Shown: positions 7,699-15,399, counted from the first letter of the stretch. The stretch is 64,000 nt of DNA from Actinosynnema sp. ALI-1.44 (GCF_001984155.1 NZ_MTQO01000040.1:1-64000), one strand, 5' to 3'. Notes: a model not told the origin generated them from the sequence alone. Numbers and translations are program-made.

Positions 7699-8101
7699 GC
7701 GCGGCGCGGATCGGTTCGAGCGCGCCGATCGCCTCGTCCAGCGATTCCGCCTCTTCCCACAGGTCACGCCACTCGGACTCGTCGGACAGGATCCGGGTGA
7801 TGGCGCGCAGCGCCAGTTCGGCGAACTCCTCCGGCAGGTCGACGCCGTCGCCGTCGGTGAGGAACTCCGGGCCGTACACCGAGTCCACATCCGGGCCGCC
7901 CGGCAGCTGCGACGCGACCACCGCGGCAGCCGCGATCGCGGCGCTGGCCTCCGGGACCTCCAGGTAGGCGTCGTTGTCCGCAGCGGCTTCCAGCGCCTCG
8001 CGGATCAGGTCCGGCCGCTCGCCGGGGGCCGCGTCGTTCAGGTCCCCGGCGAAGTCCGCCGCGTCGTCGTTGTCGAAAGCACCCGTGCCCCAGGCACCCA
8101 T
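7688..8101 (-). CDS. DUF4259 family protein
   Basis: The 137-residue acidic protein begins MGAWGTGAFDNDDAADF, the hallmark of the DUF4259 family, followed by helices rich in Ala and Glu. Its function is unknown. GCGAGGAGC lies a few bases upstream of the ATG. The 3' end overlaps that of the cyclodipeptide synthase by 11 bases in convergent orientation, which says nothing about a shared role. It stands upstream of the histidine phosphatase gene, which reads the same way. Confidence 0.85.
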   Translation of the reverse strand: MGAWGTGAFDNDDAADFAGDLNDAAPGERPDLIREALEAAADNDAYLEVPEASAAIAAAAVVASQLPGGPDVDSVYGPEFLTDGDGVDLPEEFAELALRAITRILSDESEWRDLWEEAESLDEAIGALEPIRAALSR

Positions 8102-8155
8102 CGGTTTGCTCCTCGCATGGTCCAGATCGTGCGCGGCAAACCTACTGGCGGGGTG

Positions 8156-8773
8156 TCAGACGTCCAACGGCGGCACGTTCAACCGGTTGACCCTCGGCTC
8201 GCCCCGCTCGTGGTCCAGCACGGCCGTACCGGCCGGGCCGAGTCCGAAGTGGACGCCGCTGGTGACCGGCATGCCGAGCCAGCGCGCGATCAGCACGCGG
8301 CTGAAGTGCCCGTGTCCCACCAGGACCACGTCACCGCAGGGGAGCAGTTCCCGCACCCTGGCGAGCAGCGCATCCGCCCGGTCGCTGACCTGGTCGGCCC
8401 CCTCGCCGCCGCGCGAGGGGTGCGTCCAGACGGTCCAACCGGGTACTTCTTCGCGGATCTGGGCGGTGGTCATGCCTTCGTAGTCGCCGTAGTCCCATTC
8501 GGCGAGCTCTTCGACTTTCTCGTCCACGGTGAAGCCCGCGAGTTCGGCGGTCCGCACCGCGCGCTGCCGCGGGCTGGTGAACACCCGGTACGGCGGAACG
8601 GCGCTGCCCCGCAGCGTGCTCATCACCAATCCGGCGCGCCGCGCCTGCTGCTCACCGTTCTCGGTCAGCGGGATATCGGTGACACCGGTGTGCTGGCCGC
8701 TGTTCGACCACTGGGTTTCGCCGTGACGGAGGATATACACCGCAGCGGCGGATTCGACTGGTTCGACTGCCAC
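8156..8773 (-). CDS. Histidine phosphatase (phosphoglycerate mutase-like)
   Basis: The roughly 205-residue protein is a branch-1 histidine phosphatase. LRHGETQWS holds the phospho-accepting His17, TSPRQRAVRTAEL and EWDYGDYEG follow, and VLVGHGHFSR gives the second catalytic histidine. The substrate is not clear; it could be a sugar phosphate or nucleotide-derived phosphatase rather than a glycolytic mutase. The start is uncertain: GTG at 8773 is the nearest plausible one, TTG at 8845 another, and neither has a strong ribosome site. It is divergent from the chitinase gene and may share its control region. Confidence 0.82.
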   Translation of the reverse strand: MAVEPVESAAAVYILRHGETQWSNSGQHTGVTDIPLTENGEQQARRAGLVMSTLRGSAVPPYRVFTSPRQRAVRTAELAGFTVDEKVEELAEWDYGDYEGMTTAQIREEVPGWTVWTHPSRGGEGADQVSDRADALLARVRELLPCGDVVLVGHGHFSRVLIARWLGMPVTSGVHFGLGPAGTAVLDHERGEPRVNRLNVPPLDV

Positions 8774-8983
8774 TCGGCGATGGTAAAAGCGCCGTTGGTC
8801 AGGCGTTGGTAGTTTGGGATGTGAGCTGCGTCGTACTCCTTGCAAAACGGTTGTCCGGTAAGACCTTGTGTGATCGCAGGTGCCTGCGGCGGCTCACTGC
8901 GGTGAGAAACGCCCATACCAGGTGCAACAGCATGATTCGGGGTTCCCGTCACGGGCGGTCTTGAACCTCGCGCATGTCACTTG

Positions 8984-8999
8984 ACTGGTATAGACCAAT
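8984..8999. promoter_or_regulatory. Putative DasR-responsive element (dre)
   Basis: The element ACTGGTATAGACCAAT matches the Streptomyces dre consensus ACTGGTCTAGACCAGT at 14 of 16 positions. It overlaps a -35-like TTGACT at 8981-8986 and lies 57 bases upstream of the chitinase start. DasR is the GntR repressor that controls chitinase and N-acetylglucosamine genes. Confidence 0.7.
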
Positions 9000-9055
9000 T
9001 GCGCTTGAGTGGCCCGTGTCACGTCGCCATTCCTTATCCGCTCCAGGAGTCAACC

Positions 9056-9781
9056 GTGTTGGTGCGCCGCCTCGCCATAACAGGGGCAGTGTGCTCGGTC
9101 ATCGCCGTGACAGTAGTTGTCGTTTCGTCAATTGCAACGCCCGCACCGCCGGTGGACACGCCGGGTTTCGCCGTGACCGAAGCGCAGTTCGACGAGATGT
9201 TCCCCGGCCGGAATTCGTTCTACACCTACGCCGGTCTGATCACGGCGACCGGTGCGTACCCGGGATTCGCCACCACGGGCGGTGACGAGGCGCGAAAGCG
9301 GGAAGCGGCGGCCTTCCTCGCCAACGTGCACCACGAAACCGGTGGCCTCGTGCACGTCGTGGAATCCGACCGGGCGAACCACTCGCGCTACTGCGACGCC
9401 ACCAAGCCGTACGGCTGCCCGGCAGGTCAGGCGGCGTACCACGGCCGTGGCCCAATCCAGCTGAGCTGGAACTTCAACTACAAGGCGGCGGGCGACGCGC
9501 TGGGGCTGCCGCTGCTGGCCGAACCGTGGCGGGTGCAGAACGACGCGGCGGTCGCGTGGAAAACCGGCCTCTGGTACTGGAACACCCAGACCGGCCCGGC
9601 AACCACCACGCCGCACGACGCGATGACGACCGGCGCGGGCTTCGGCGAGACGATCAGGAGCATCAACGGAAAGCTGGAGTGCGACGGCGCAAACCCGGAT
9701 CAGGTCCAGAGCCGCGTGGACGCCTACCACAGGTTCACCGCCATCCTGGGCGTCCCGCCGGGCGTCAATCTCACCTGCTGA
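9056..9781 (+). CDS. Secreted GH19 chitinase
   Basis: The 241-residue product starts with a basic N-terminus and hydrophobic helix (about residues 4-27) acting as signal peptide or anchor, then a GH19 catalytic domain: FLANVHHETGGL carries the general-acid glutamate, YHGRGPIQLSWNFNY is the family signature, and a late AYHRF segment closes it. Cysteines in SRYCDATKPYGC and near the C-terminus can pair. No chitin-binding module is present. GTG at 9056 has AGGAG six bases upstream. It hydrolyses chitin outside the cell; the dre-like site upstream suggests DasR control. A 14-base stem terminator follows. Confidence 0.9.
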   Translation: MLVRRLAITGAVCSVIAVTVVVVSSIATPAPPVDTPGFAVTEAQFDEMFPGRNSFYTYAGLITATGAYPGFATTGGDEARKREAAAFLANVHHETGGLVHVVESDRANHSRYCDATKPYGCPAGQAAYHGRGPIQLSWNFNYKAAGDALGLPLLAEPWRVQNDAAVAWKTGLWYWNTQTGPATTTPHDAMTTGAGFGETIRSINGKLECDGANPDQVQSRVDAYHRFTAILGVPPGVNLTC

Positions 9782-9821
9782 AGACACGGACGTGGGCGAT
9801 GCCTGGCGTCGCTCGCAAGCA

Positions 9822-9858
9822 GAGGGTGGCGCCCATCGAGGGGGTGGGCGCCACCCTC
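9822..9858. terminator. Terminator after the chitinase
   Basis: GAGGGTGGCGCCCA at 9822-9835 pairs perfectly with 9845-9858 around a nine-base loop, 41 bases behind the chitinase stop and 29 before the acetyltransferase start. Confidence 0.88.
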
Positions 9859-9886
9859 GCCGTGCGTCACTCGGCAGGATGGTTCT

Positions 9887-10438
9887 ATGACTGCGTTGCC
9901 GACACTGTCCGTCACCGAACTCACGACAGAACGCCTTCTGCTGCGTCCCGTGAGCGCAGCCGACCGGGAAGGGCTCGTCGAACTCTTCACCGACCCCGAG
10001 GTGCGGGCGTACCTCGGTGGCCCAAGACCGAGGGCGGCCGTGGAACAGATGCTCGACCACCTCGAAACCGCACACGTACCCGGCAGCTACGTCATCGCCG
10101 ACCGCGACACGAACGAGGTCCTCGGCGGCCTCTGGCTCAACCGCCGCTCACCGGACGTGCCGGGACACGTCACCGACGACGGGAACGAACTGGAGTTGTC
10201 CTATGCGCTGCGCCGCAACGCGTGGGGCAAAGGCGTCGCTTTCGAAGCCGCGACAGCGATCTTGCGCGCGGCGGCACACGAGTTGCCCGACCAGTCCGTG
10301 ATCGTGGTGACGCAGACGGCCAACACGCGGTCCATGAAGCTCGTCGAACGCCTCGGTTTCCGCGTCGTGGAGACGTTCGAGCAGTTCGACGCCGAACAGG
10401 CCCTCGGAACGGCGACGCTGTTCTCGTTCCGGGGCTGA
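9887..10438 (+). CDS. GNAT acetyltransferase, RimJ/RimL type
   Basis: The 183-residue protein has the GNAT fold as seen in RimJ/L-like enzymes: LTTERLLLRPVSAADREG at the N-terminus, SYALRRNAWGKGVAFEA as the acetyl-CoA pyrophosphate loop, and TANTRSMKLVERLGF as the C-terminal motif. It likely transfers an acetyl group to an N-terminus or small amine; the substrate is unknown. The ATG at 9887 follows an AGGA-like site. It ends 22 bases before the left copy of the sodN-end repeat, so it would converge closely with sodN if the island were absent. Confidence 0.85.
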   Translation: MTALPTLSVTELTTERLLLRPVSAADREGLVELFTDPEVRAYLGGPRPRAAVEQMLDHLETAHVPGSYVIADRDTNEVLGGLWLNRRSPDVPGHVTDDGNELELSYALRRNAWGKGVAFEAATAILRAAAHELPDQSVIVVTQTANTRSMKLVERLGFRVVETFEQFDAEQALGTATLFSFRG

Positions 10439-10459
10439 CCGAACGGCGGGGGAAACGAG

Positions 10460-10493
10460 CTCAGCCCTGCTTGGTCTCCCAGAAGATCTTGTC
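10460..10493. repeat. Left attachment-like repeat (sodN 3' remnant)
   Basis: The 34 bases are identical to 16096-16129, with one mismatch and four more matches beyond. Read on the minus strand they encode DKIFWETKQG and a stop, the C-terminus of nickel superoxide dismutase. No sodN body is attached here. Confidence 0.88.
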
Positions 10494-10632
10494 AATCTGG
10501 TCGCTTCAAGGCTGTTACCTGCGGTTACTTGATATCAGGTGAGGCCGTCTCCGGGCCGTAGGCCGTCCGTGACACAGATGCTTCGCGATCAGTTCATCAC
10601 ACGCCCCGCCGTGTGTTTTCGAGAGTGTCGAT

Positions 10633-10944
10633 TCAGGAATCAGGAAGCTGCGACTTCGCACCCTCCTCATCCTGCTTACCGCGAGTCGGACGAGGCTGCC
10701 ACGCTTTGTCCCAGGTGTCCCGCAGCACAGCCTGTTTCGGGTCAGGCACCTTGTAGAGGTCGAGCATCATGCCAAGCTCGTCCGGCCAGGGCAGCTGTCC
10801 CTGCTCGATCCGATGAACCTTGCTCGCCGACCCACCGAGCTGTTCACCGACCTGCTCCTGCGACAGTCCAGTGTTCTCGCGTAGTTGGCGAAGCTGCCTG
10901 GCCAGCACCAGACCATCCGCATTCGGCTTGAACGGCCCCTTCAT
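10633..10944 (-). CDS. XRE-family helix-turn-helix regulator, short Scr1-like
   Basis: The 103-residue protein carries an XRE helix-turn-helix (LARQLRQLRENTGLSQEQVG, GGSASKVHRIEQG) similar to the N-terminal domain of the actinobacterial Scr1/BldD-neighbour regulators, but lacks their usual DUF5753 C-terminal half. It may be a natural short form. The ATG at 10944 has GGAGG five bases upstream and overlaps the stop of the preceding gene in ATGA, so the two are co-translated. It is the leftmost gene of the island and could control the island's own promoters. Confidence 0.78.
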   Translation of the reverse strand: MKGPFKPNADGLVLARQLRQLRENTGLSQEQVGEQLGGSASKVHRIEQGQLPWPDELGMMLDLYKVPDPKQAVLRDTWDKAWQPRPTRGKQDEEGAKSQLPDS

Positions 10945-11207
10945 ACCAACCTCCATAGATACGTATCCAGATCGCGGAGCTGCGAGCCCAGCTCGTCATG
11001 GAGCTCCGCCAGTGACTCGATCACCGCCGCTTGGCACCGCATCCGCAGCACCTGGTCGAACGCCGTGGCCGAACCGGCCTCGTCGTAGCCAGCCAGAGCA
11101 CTTGCGACGACCGCGAACAACGCAGCCTGAGCCCGCAGTGCGGCCACAACCTCTTCAGGCGACGCGTCCGGCTCCGGGATCTGCCATGCCACGTCCATGA
11201 CGATCAC
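10941..11207 (-). CDS. Hypothetical small helical protein, partner of the XRE gene
   Basis: I do not recognise this 88-residue protein. It has a proline-rich start (AWQIPEPDASPEEVV), an Ala-rich hydrophobic helix, and a leucine-rich C-terminal helix (ESLAELHDELGSQLRDL). Start choice: GTG at 11207 with GGGAGAGA just upstream, or the ATG three codons later. It overlaps the XRE gene by four bases. Small proteins coupled to Scr1-like regulators are common in actinomycetes; a regulatory partner role is inference only. Confidence 0.65.
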   Translation of the reverse strand: MIVMDVAWQIPEPDASPEEVVAALRAQAALFAVVASALAGYDEAGSATAFDQVLRMRCQAAVIESLAELHDELGSQLRDLDTYLWRLV

Positions 11208-11370
11208 GTCTCTCCCGGCCGTTGGGTTGCTGCTTCGAGCGCCGTTTGACCGGACAGGATCGCTTCGACGAACAGGTCGATCGCTGTCCCCGGTCACGCA
11301 TGCTCGTCGCCCGCTCGCTTACGCGGCCGGTTTCTGTTGACCCGGCGCGCTTTGGCGCCAACGGGAGTCT

Positions 11371-11466
11371 TCAAAGGTCGACGCCGAGGACGAACGCCCC
11401 GAAGTCTGCGGCGAACCTGGTTGGAATGATCGGCATCTCGTCTCCCAGTGTGGTCTTGACCTTCAC
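11371..11466 (-). CDS. Possible 31-residue peptide
   Basis: A tiny frame starts GTG-AAG at 11466 and reads MKVKTTLGDEMPIIP, then FAADFGAFVLGVDL. It lies between the shared operator and the XRE operon in the same direction, with an AGCAGG stretch before the start. A longer version from GTG at 11514 is also open. The composition is protein-like but there is no homology I can name; it may be nothing. Confidence 0.3.
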   Translation of the reverse strand: MKVKTTLGDEMPIIPTRFAADFGAFVLGVDL

Positions 11467-11502
11467 GGCCTGCTGACGAGATACAGAATCGTCCGAAATG
11501 GA

Positions 11503-11561
11503 GGACGCAAGCACCGCACGACGGGACACCTTGGGACGTCCCGTGATACCTTAAAGACGTC
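11503..11561. promoter_or_regulatory. Operator/promoter block, copy 1 (paired GACGTC sites)
   Basis: Bases 11503-11540 match 13534-13571 at 33 of 38 positions. The block holds the palindrome GACGTC at 11535-11540 and again at 11556-11561, each inside a repeat of the form ACCTT-N3/4-GACGTCCC. It lies between the leftward XRE operon and the rightward XRE-DUF5919 gene, so a bound regulator could control both. That the XRE proteins are the binders is inference. Confidence 0.65.
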
Positions 11562-11584
11562 CCCAGTGTCCCCGGAGTGGGAAG

Positions 11585-12328
11585 ATGTCGAACGAGCGGC
11601 TACGAGATGCATTGTTGCGCAACGGCTTGACGCCTGCACAGGCAGCCAACGCCATCGGAGTCGACCCGAAGACCGTCGAGCGCTGGATCACCAAGGGCCG
11701 GTCCCCGTACCAGCGGCACAGGCACGCCATCGCCGCTATGGTTCGCGAGACCGAGAACTACCTGTGGCCCGATGCCGTCACGCCGGAACGCAAGGCGGAA
11801 GTCGCGGACTCGGAAGTCGTCCAGGTCTTCCCCCACCGCAACTCGATCCCGATCGAGCTCTGGGACCGGTTGATCAACAACGCCTCCGCACAGGTGGACA
11901 TCCTCGTCCACGCCGCGATGTTCCTGGTTGAACGCCCCAAGTTCGTCAAGAGCCTGGCCCAGAAAGCAGCCAAAGGCGCGCGCATCCGGCTGGCCTTCGG
12001 CGACCCCGACAGCCCAGAAATTGCCCTGCGCAGCGAAGAAGAAGACCTGGGCGAAGGCATCTTGGGCGCGAAGATCCGCAACGTCCTGGCAGCTTACCGG
12101 CCGTTGCGCGAGGTCGAAGGCGTGAAGATCCGCTTCCACCGCACCACGCTGTACAACTCGATCTTCCGCTTCGACGACGAAATGATCATCAACACCCACG
12201 TGTACGGCATCCAGGGAGCACACGCCCCGTCCCTGCACCTGCGCCGTCTCTCTGCGGGCGACCTGTTCGAGACCTACGCTGAAAGCTTCGACACCGTCTG
12301 GCACAAGTCAGCAAAAGCGACGTTCTAG
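11585..12328 (+). CDS. XRE regulator fused to a PLD-like (DUF5919) domain
   Basis: The 247-residue protein has an N-terminal helix-turn-helix (NGLTPAQAANAIGVDPKTVE, residues about 13-35) and a C-terminal phospholipase-D-like domain of the DUF5919 type from about residue 85. Its FHRTTLYNSIFRFDDEMIIN stretch resembles a degenerate HKD motif with the lysine missing, so catalysis is doubtful and ligand sensing is more likely. ATG 11585 follows GGAG by seven bases. It is followed nine bases later by the Nudix gene, a pairing that seems common in actinomycetes. It may act as a nucleotide-sensing regulator of that operon, but this is inference. Confidence 0.78.
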   Translation: MSNERLRDALLRNGLTPAQAANAIGVDPKTVERWITKGRSPYQRHRHAIAAMVRETENYLWPDAVTPERKAEVADSEVVQVFPHRNSIPIELWDRLINNASAQVDILVHAAMFLVERPKFVKSLAQKAAKGARIRLAFGDPDSPEIALRSEEEDLGEGILGAKIRNVLAAYRPLREVEGVKIRFHRTTLYNSIFRFDDEMIINTHVYGIQGAHAPSLHLRRLSAGDLFETYAESFDTVWHKSAKATF

Positions 12329-12336
12329 GGAGCCTC

Positions 12337-12807
12337 ATGGCACGCGTGGACTACTTCCACGACCCCGACGCACCGCAACCGAACAGCATCGCCGTAGCCG
12401 TCAGCGCCTTCGTCCTCGACAACGACGGCCGCCTGCTGATGATCCGCCGCACCGACAACGACCTGTACTCCATCCCGGGCGGCCAGCTCGAGCTCGGCGA
12501 AACCCTCACCCAGACCGCAGTCCGCGAGTTCATCGAGGAAACCGGCATCGAGATCCAGGTCACCGGCCTGGTCGGCATCTACTCCAACCCAGACCACGTC
12601 ATCGCCTACGACGACGGCGAAGTCCGCCAGGAATTCTCCATCTGCTTCCGCGGCCGACCAATCGGCGGCGACCTGCACACCAGCAACGAAAGCAAAGAAG
12701 CCGCCTGGATCGAACAGCCGATGCTGGCGGAACTCACCATCCACCCGTCGATCCGGCTACGCATCCAGCACGGCTTCGACAACCGCTCCGAGCCCTTCTA
12801 CACCTAG
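12337..12807 (+). CDS. Nudix hydrolase
   Basis: The 156-residue protein contains a complete Nudix box: G49, E55, R63-E64, E67-E68 and G70, within GGQLELGE and REFIEETGI. It should hydrolyse a nucleoside diphosphate linked to another group, using divalent metal. The exact substrate cannot be told. AGGGAG lies just upstream of the ATG, nine bases behind the regulator gene, so the two form an operon. Its 3' end overlaps the converging four-cysteine protein gene by four bases. Confidence 0.9.
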   Translation: MARVDYFHDPDAPQPNSIAVAVSAFVLDNDGRLLMIRRTDNDLYSIPGGQLELGETLTQTAVREFIEETGIEIQVTGLVGIYSNPDHVIAYDDGEVRQEFSICFRGRPIGGDLHTSNESKEAAWIEQPMLAELTIHPSIRLRIQHGFDNRSEPFYT

Positions 12808-13463
12808 GCCAGCTCGTCGGCCTGGACGACCGTGCAGCCGCTCAATCCCCGCAGCAAGCTGGACGCCAAGGTCCACCTGATGCGCCGATCATCGAAGCTC
12901 ATGACGTCCTCGTCAGTCGGCACCGGCAGCAGGCCACCAGGCTTGTGGACCCGACCACGGACACCAACGACAGGGCACTCACGGACCCGAACGACAATCG
13001 AGCTACTGCGCAAGGCCGGGCATAGCCTGGTCGCCAACCCCACACACGGCACGCACGCGGGTGGCTCGTCCACCGCCATCTTCTCCGGCCAGTCGTCCCA
13101 TTCGTCCCGGTGATCCGTCAGCAGCCACAACACACCGTCGCCATTCCGGTCCGCAGGCCCAGCGCAGATCTGGCACAGCAACCTGCTCATCGCCCGCCGT
13201 TGCCGCAGTGAGTGCACCGCTCCGAACATCGGCCGCCCATGCCGTGGCCGAGACGCCAACCGAGGCCACAAGACACCCCGCTGATCCCGATCACCTACGA
13301 CCTCATCCACGTACCCGATGCCACCGCGGCTTCGCACCACCAGCGCAGACGACAGGTCCTGTTCCTCGCTCCACCTGGCCACGTAGGGAACCGTCACCTG
13401 ATCCCACAGGCTCTCAGATGGCCTTGCTCCTGCGGCTTCGCTCCGAGCCGAACTGGTCGACAT
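12804..13463 (-). CDS. Four-cysteine hypothetical protein, likely zinc-binding
   Basis: The 219-residue protein has paired cysteines LLCQIC (C97, C100) and ACVPC (C137, C140), spaced as a zinc ribbon, flanked by a tryptophan-rich acidic stretch (DHRDEWDDWPEK). I recognise it only as an actinobacterial hypothetical found near XRE/Nudix genes. ATG 13463 has a modest GAGGGG upstream and is preferred to the longer frame to 13550, which runs into the operator. It is read from the second copy of the GACGTC operator block, so it is probably co-regulated with the other island genes. Confidence 0.65.
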   Translation of the reverse strand: MSTSSARSEAAGARPSESLWDQVTVPYVARWSEEQDLSSALVVRSRGGIGYVDEVVGDRDQRGVLWPRLASRPRHGRPMFGAVHSLRQRRAMSRLLCQICAGPADRNGDGVLWLLTDHRDEWDDWPEKMAVDEPPACVPCVGLATRLCPALRSSSIVVRVRECPVVGVRGRVHKPGGLLPVPTDEDVMSFDDRRIRWTLASSLLRGLSGCTVVQADELA

Positions 13464-13533
13464 CCGTAGGTGCCCCTCTTGGTCTTGTTTGTCCGTACCG
13501 GACCGTCGACCAGGAGGATCGTCACCCCACGAA

Positions 13534-13588
13534 GGACGCGAGCACCTCACAACGGGACACCTTTAGACGTCACGTCCTCCTAGACGTC
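13534..13588. promoter_or_regulatory. Operator/promoter block, copy 2 (paired GACGTC sites)
   Basis: This block is the second copy of the element at 11503-11561. GACGTC occurs at 13566-13571 and 13583-13588, the second inside CCTAGACGTCCC. Both copies lie upstream of a leftward gene, here the four-cysteine protein, with the conserved part in the same orientation. Spacing of the two sites is 17 bases here and 21 in copy 1. Confidence 0.65.
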
Positions 13589-13703
13589 CCACCGGCTAGA
13601 CAGAGTGATGCGCGTCAGCAATTTCGTTTCCTACGCAGAAGACCTCGGCGTCATGAGACAGCGGTATTCAACACGGATACCTATCATTCAAGGACCCAAT
13701 GTA

Positions 13704-14303
13704 CTAGGAAACGGAATCCACCGCTTTGACGATCTTCTCAATGGTGCTCACGGCTGTTAGTGCATCTGCATCCGTCATTGCAGTAACGTGGCCCGGGTTC
13801 AGCGGGTCAGCGTCGCAGCTATGTACAATTTGGTTACGTCTCCTAACTATCAACTTGAGAGAGGTGCAAACGTTGCCTGCTGTGACGCCAAAAGCGGACG
13901 ACCATAGACGGTTTACGCCGACCATAGCGAACGCCTTGGCTACGTCATCTGGCTGCTGAAAGGTTTCCCTGCCCAGTCGCTCTGCTATGTGCGCACGCGC
14001 GCTAAGTTCAAGATCTGTAGGACTACTCGCGCGTACGATATCGCTTATAGCCCCGAAATGTAGACCCAGTTGCGTGCGACTGCCAGCGGAGCGTCGTCCT
14101 GTCAGTATCTCGACGCCATAGTCGAGAACCATTCCGTGAACATAGGAATCTAATGCTGCGACAGCCTGAACTAGTGCTGCGCGATACATGTCAGTCGCGT
14201 CAACTCTGCCGTATGTCATCCCTGCTAGAGACTGTCCCAATCCAACAAGCTCTCTTGCTCGGCCGATGTTAACGTCAAACTGCTGCAAGCGCAGAACTGA
14301 CAT
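13704..14303 (-). CDS. HEPN-like putative RNase (RiboL-PSP-HEPN type)
   Basis: The 199-residue, mostly helical protein carries RRNQIVHSCD near its C-terminus, giving R156-N157 and H161, which fits the R-x4-6-H active-site motif of HEPN ribonucleases, with the N after R that is usual in them. The upstream AALDSYVHGMVLDYG helix resembles the first helix of the RiboL-PSP-HEPN group. It starts five bases behind the ParA gene stop with an AGGA site inside that gene's end, so expression is coupled. HEPN enzymes often cut RNA in toxin-antitoxin and antiphage systems. The assignment rests on the motif and context, not on a profile search. GC content is far below its surroundings. Confidence 0.62.
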   Translation of the reverse strand: MSVLRLQQFDVNIGRARELVGLGQSLAGMTYGRVDATDMYRAALVQAVAALDSYVHGMVLDYGVEILTGRRSAGSRTQLGLHFGAISDIVRASSPTDLELSARAHIAERLGRETFQQPDDVAKAFAMVGVNRLWSSAFGVTAGNVCTSLKLIVRRRNQIVHSCDADPLNPGHVTAMTDADALTAVSTIEKIVKAVDSVS

Positions 14304-14308
14304 GGGTC

Positions 14309-15358
14309 CTACTTGTCTATTAGAGTCAAATTGATGACCTTGTCGGCAAGTTCTTCAAAGGTCTTGCGAAAGTTGTTAATGTTCGCCTCGGTGTTCCCCC
14401 ACAACCGCCCCTGTCTGCCGACGTCTGATTGTGTCAGCGTGAACACCGGCTTTCGAAGCTGCTGAGAATGTGCAATAAGGGTGTTGAAGTCCGATATCTG
14501 TGCAAGCAAGTAATGACTATCCATTCCTGCTTCGACATACTGCTCTCTACTGAGCATCAAGTCGGCTTTGGAAAAAGCGGGAATGAGTGTCTGCTCCACG
14601 GCATCATTGAGTTTGTCAAAGTATCGCTGGAACGCACGGGTTGGTTGACCACTTTTCAGTCTAAAACGTTGAACAACAACTCCAAGAAATTTCAAGTTCG
14701 GCTCAGGGAAAGGGTAATCGGCGTCAGAAAGAGCTTCCAGCTTGACCGCTCGATTTGCCCAACTCGTCCATCGTGGCACCACCCTGGAGAGTGAATCGAT
14801 AGCCATTACGGAAAAAACATCTGGGCTACACGGGACGAGGAAGTAATCGGCCGTAGCCACCAAGTTCTGATTAATCGAACCCAAGCCTGGACTGAGGTCG
14901 ATCAGCACAATATCGGCATCGTAGCGTTTTGCAGTAATTTCTAGCAGGTGTGCAAAACTTCCGGGAAGGTTTCGCAATCCCTGAAGGGACTCTGACAGCT
15001 GTTGAGCAATTCCCAGGGAAGTCTCGTCCTCTGACAACGATACATGGCCGGGAATCAAGAAAAGTCCAGGCCTTGTTGAAACGTCGACACAGTCGACTGC
15101 CTGAAGTGGGACAGGGCGAGATTTAAATGCTGGCTCTAGTGCATCTTTTAGGTTCCGTCCTGGATTGCTTCGATAGAAGTTTTCTAGAGCGTCCTCTCCG
15201 CTTAGATCCAGAACCATACCAGTTAGATTGCATTGCGGGTCGGCATCCACCATCACCACGCGTTTGCCCTTTTCTGCCAACATCCAGCCTAGATTAAAGC
15301 ACGTGGTTGTCTTGCTGACGCCGCCTTTGTTGTTAAACAAAGCAATCTTAGTTGCCAC
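14309..15358 (-). CDS. ParA/MinD-type ATPase paired with HEPN protein
   Basis: The 349-residue protein has a deviant Walker A (NNKGGVSKTTT, with signature K11 and K16), a switch strand VMVDADPQCN (D40), and Walker B VLIDLSPGLG (D154). That is the ParA/Soj fold, a dimerising ATPase. It is longer than most chromosomal ParA proteins because of an added 90-residue C-terminus. No parB or centromere-like array is near, so plasmid partition is unlikely to be the role here. GTG at 15358 is the start; the ribosome site GAAGGGC is weak. It forms an operon with the HEPN gene downstream. The DNA is near 50% GC with codon use unlike the flanks, a sign of recent transfer. Confidence 0.85.
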   Translation of the reverse strand: MATKIALFNNKGGVSKTTTCFNLGWMLAEKGKRVVMVDADPQCNLTGMVLDLSGEDALENFYRSNPGRNLKDALEPAFKSRPVPLQAVDCVDVSTRPGLFLIPGHVSLSEDETSLGIAQQLSESLQGLRNLPGSFAHLLEITAKRYDADIVLIDLSPGLGSINQNLVATADYFLVPCSPDVFSVMAIDSLSRVVPRWTSWANRAVKLEALSDADYPFPEPNLKFLGVVVQRFRLKSGQPTRAFQRYFDKLNDAVEQTLIPAFSKADLMLSREQYVEAGMDSHYLLAQISDFNTLIAHSQQLRKPVFTLTQSDVGRQGRLWGNTEANINNFRKTFEELADKVINLTLIDK

Positions 15359-15399
15359 TGGGCGAGCCCTTCTGCATAAAGACTGAACGCATCACGATA

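Noticed and set aside
10633-10944. XRE gene plus small neighbour as a toxin-antitoxin pair
   Set aside because: The small protein has no toxin motif, and the order looks more like Scr1-type regulator pairs.
14309-15358. The ParA gene as evidence of a plasmid partition locus
   Set aside because: No parB, no iteron-like centromere and no replication gene is near; its operon partner is a HEPN-like protein.
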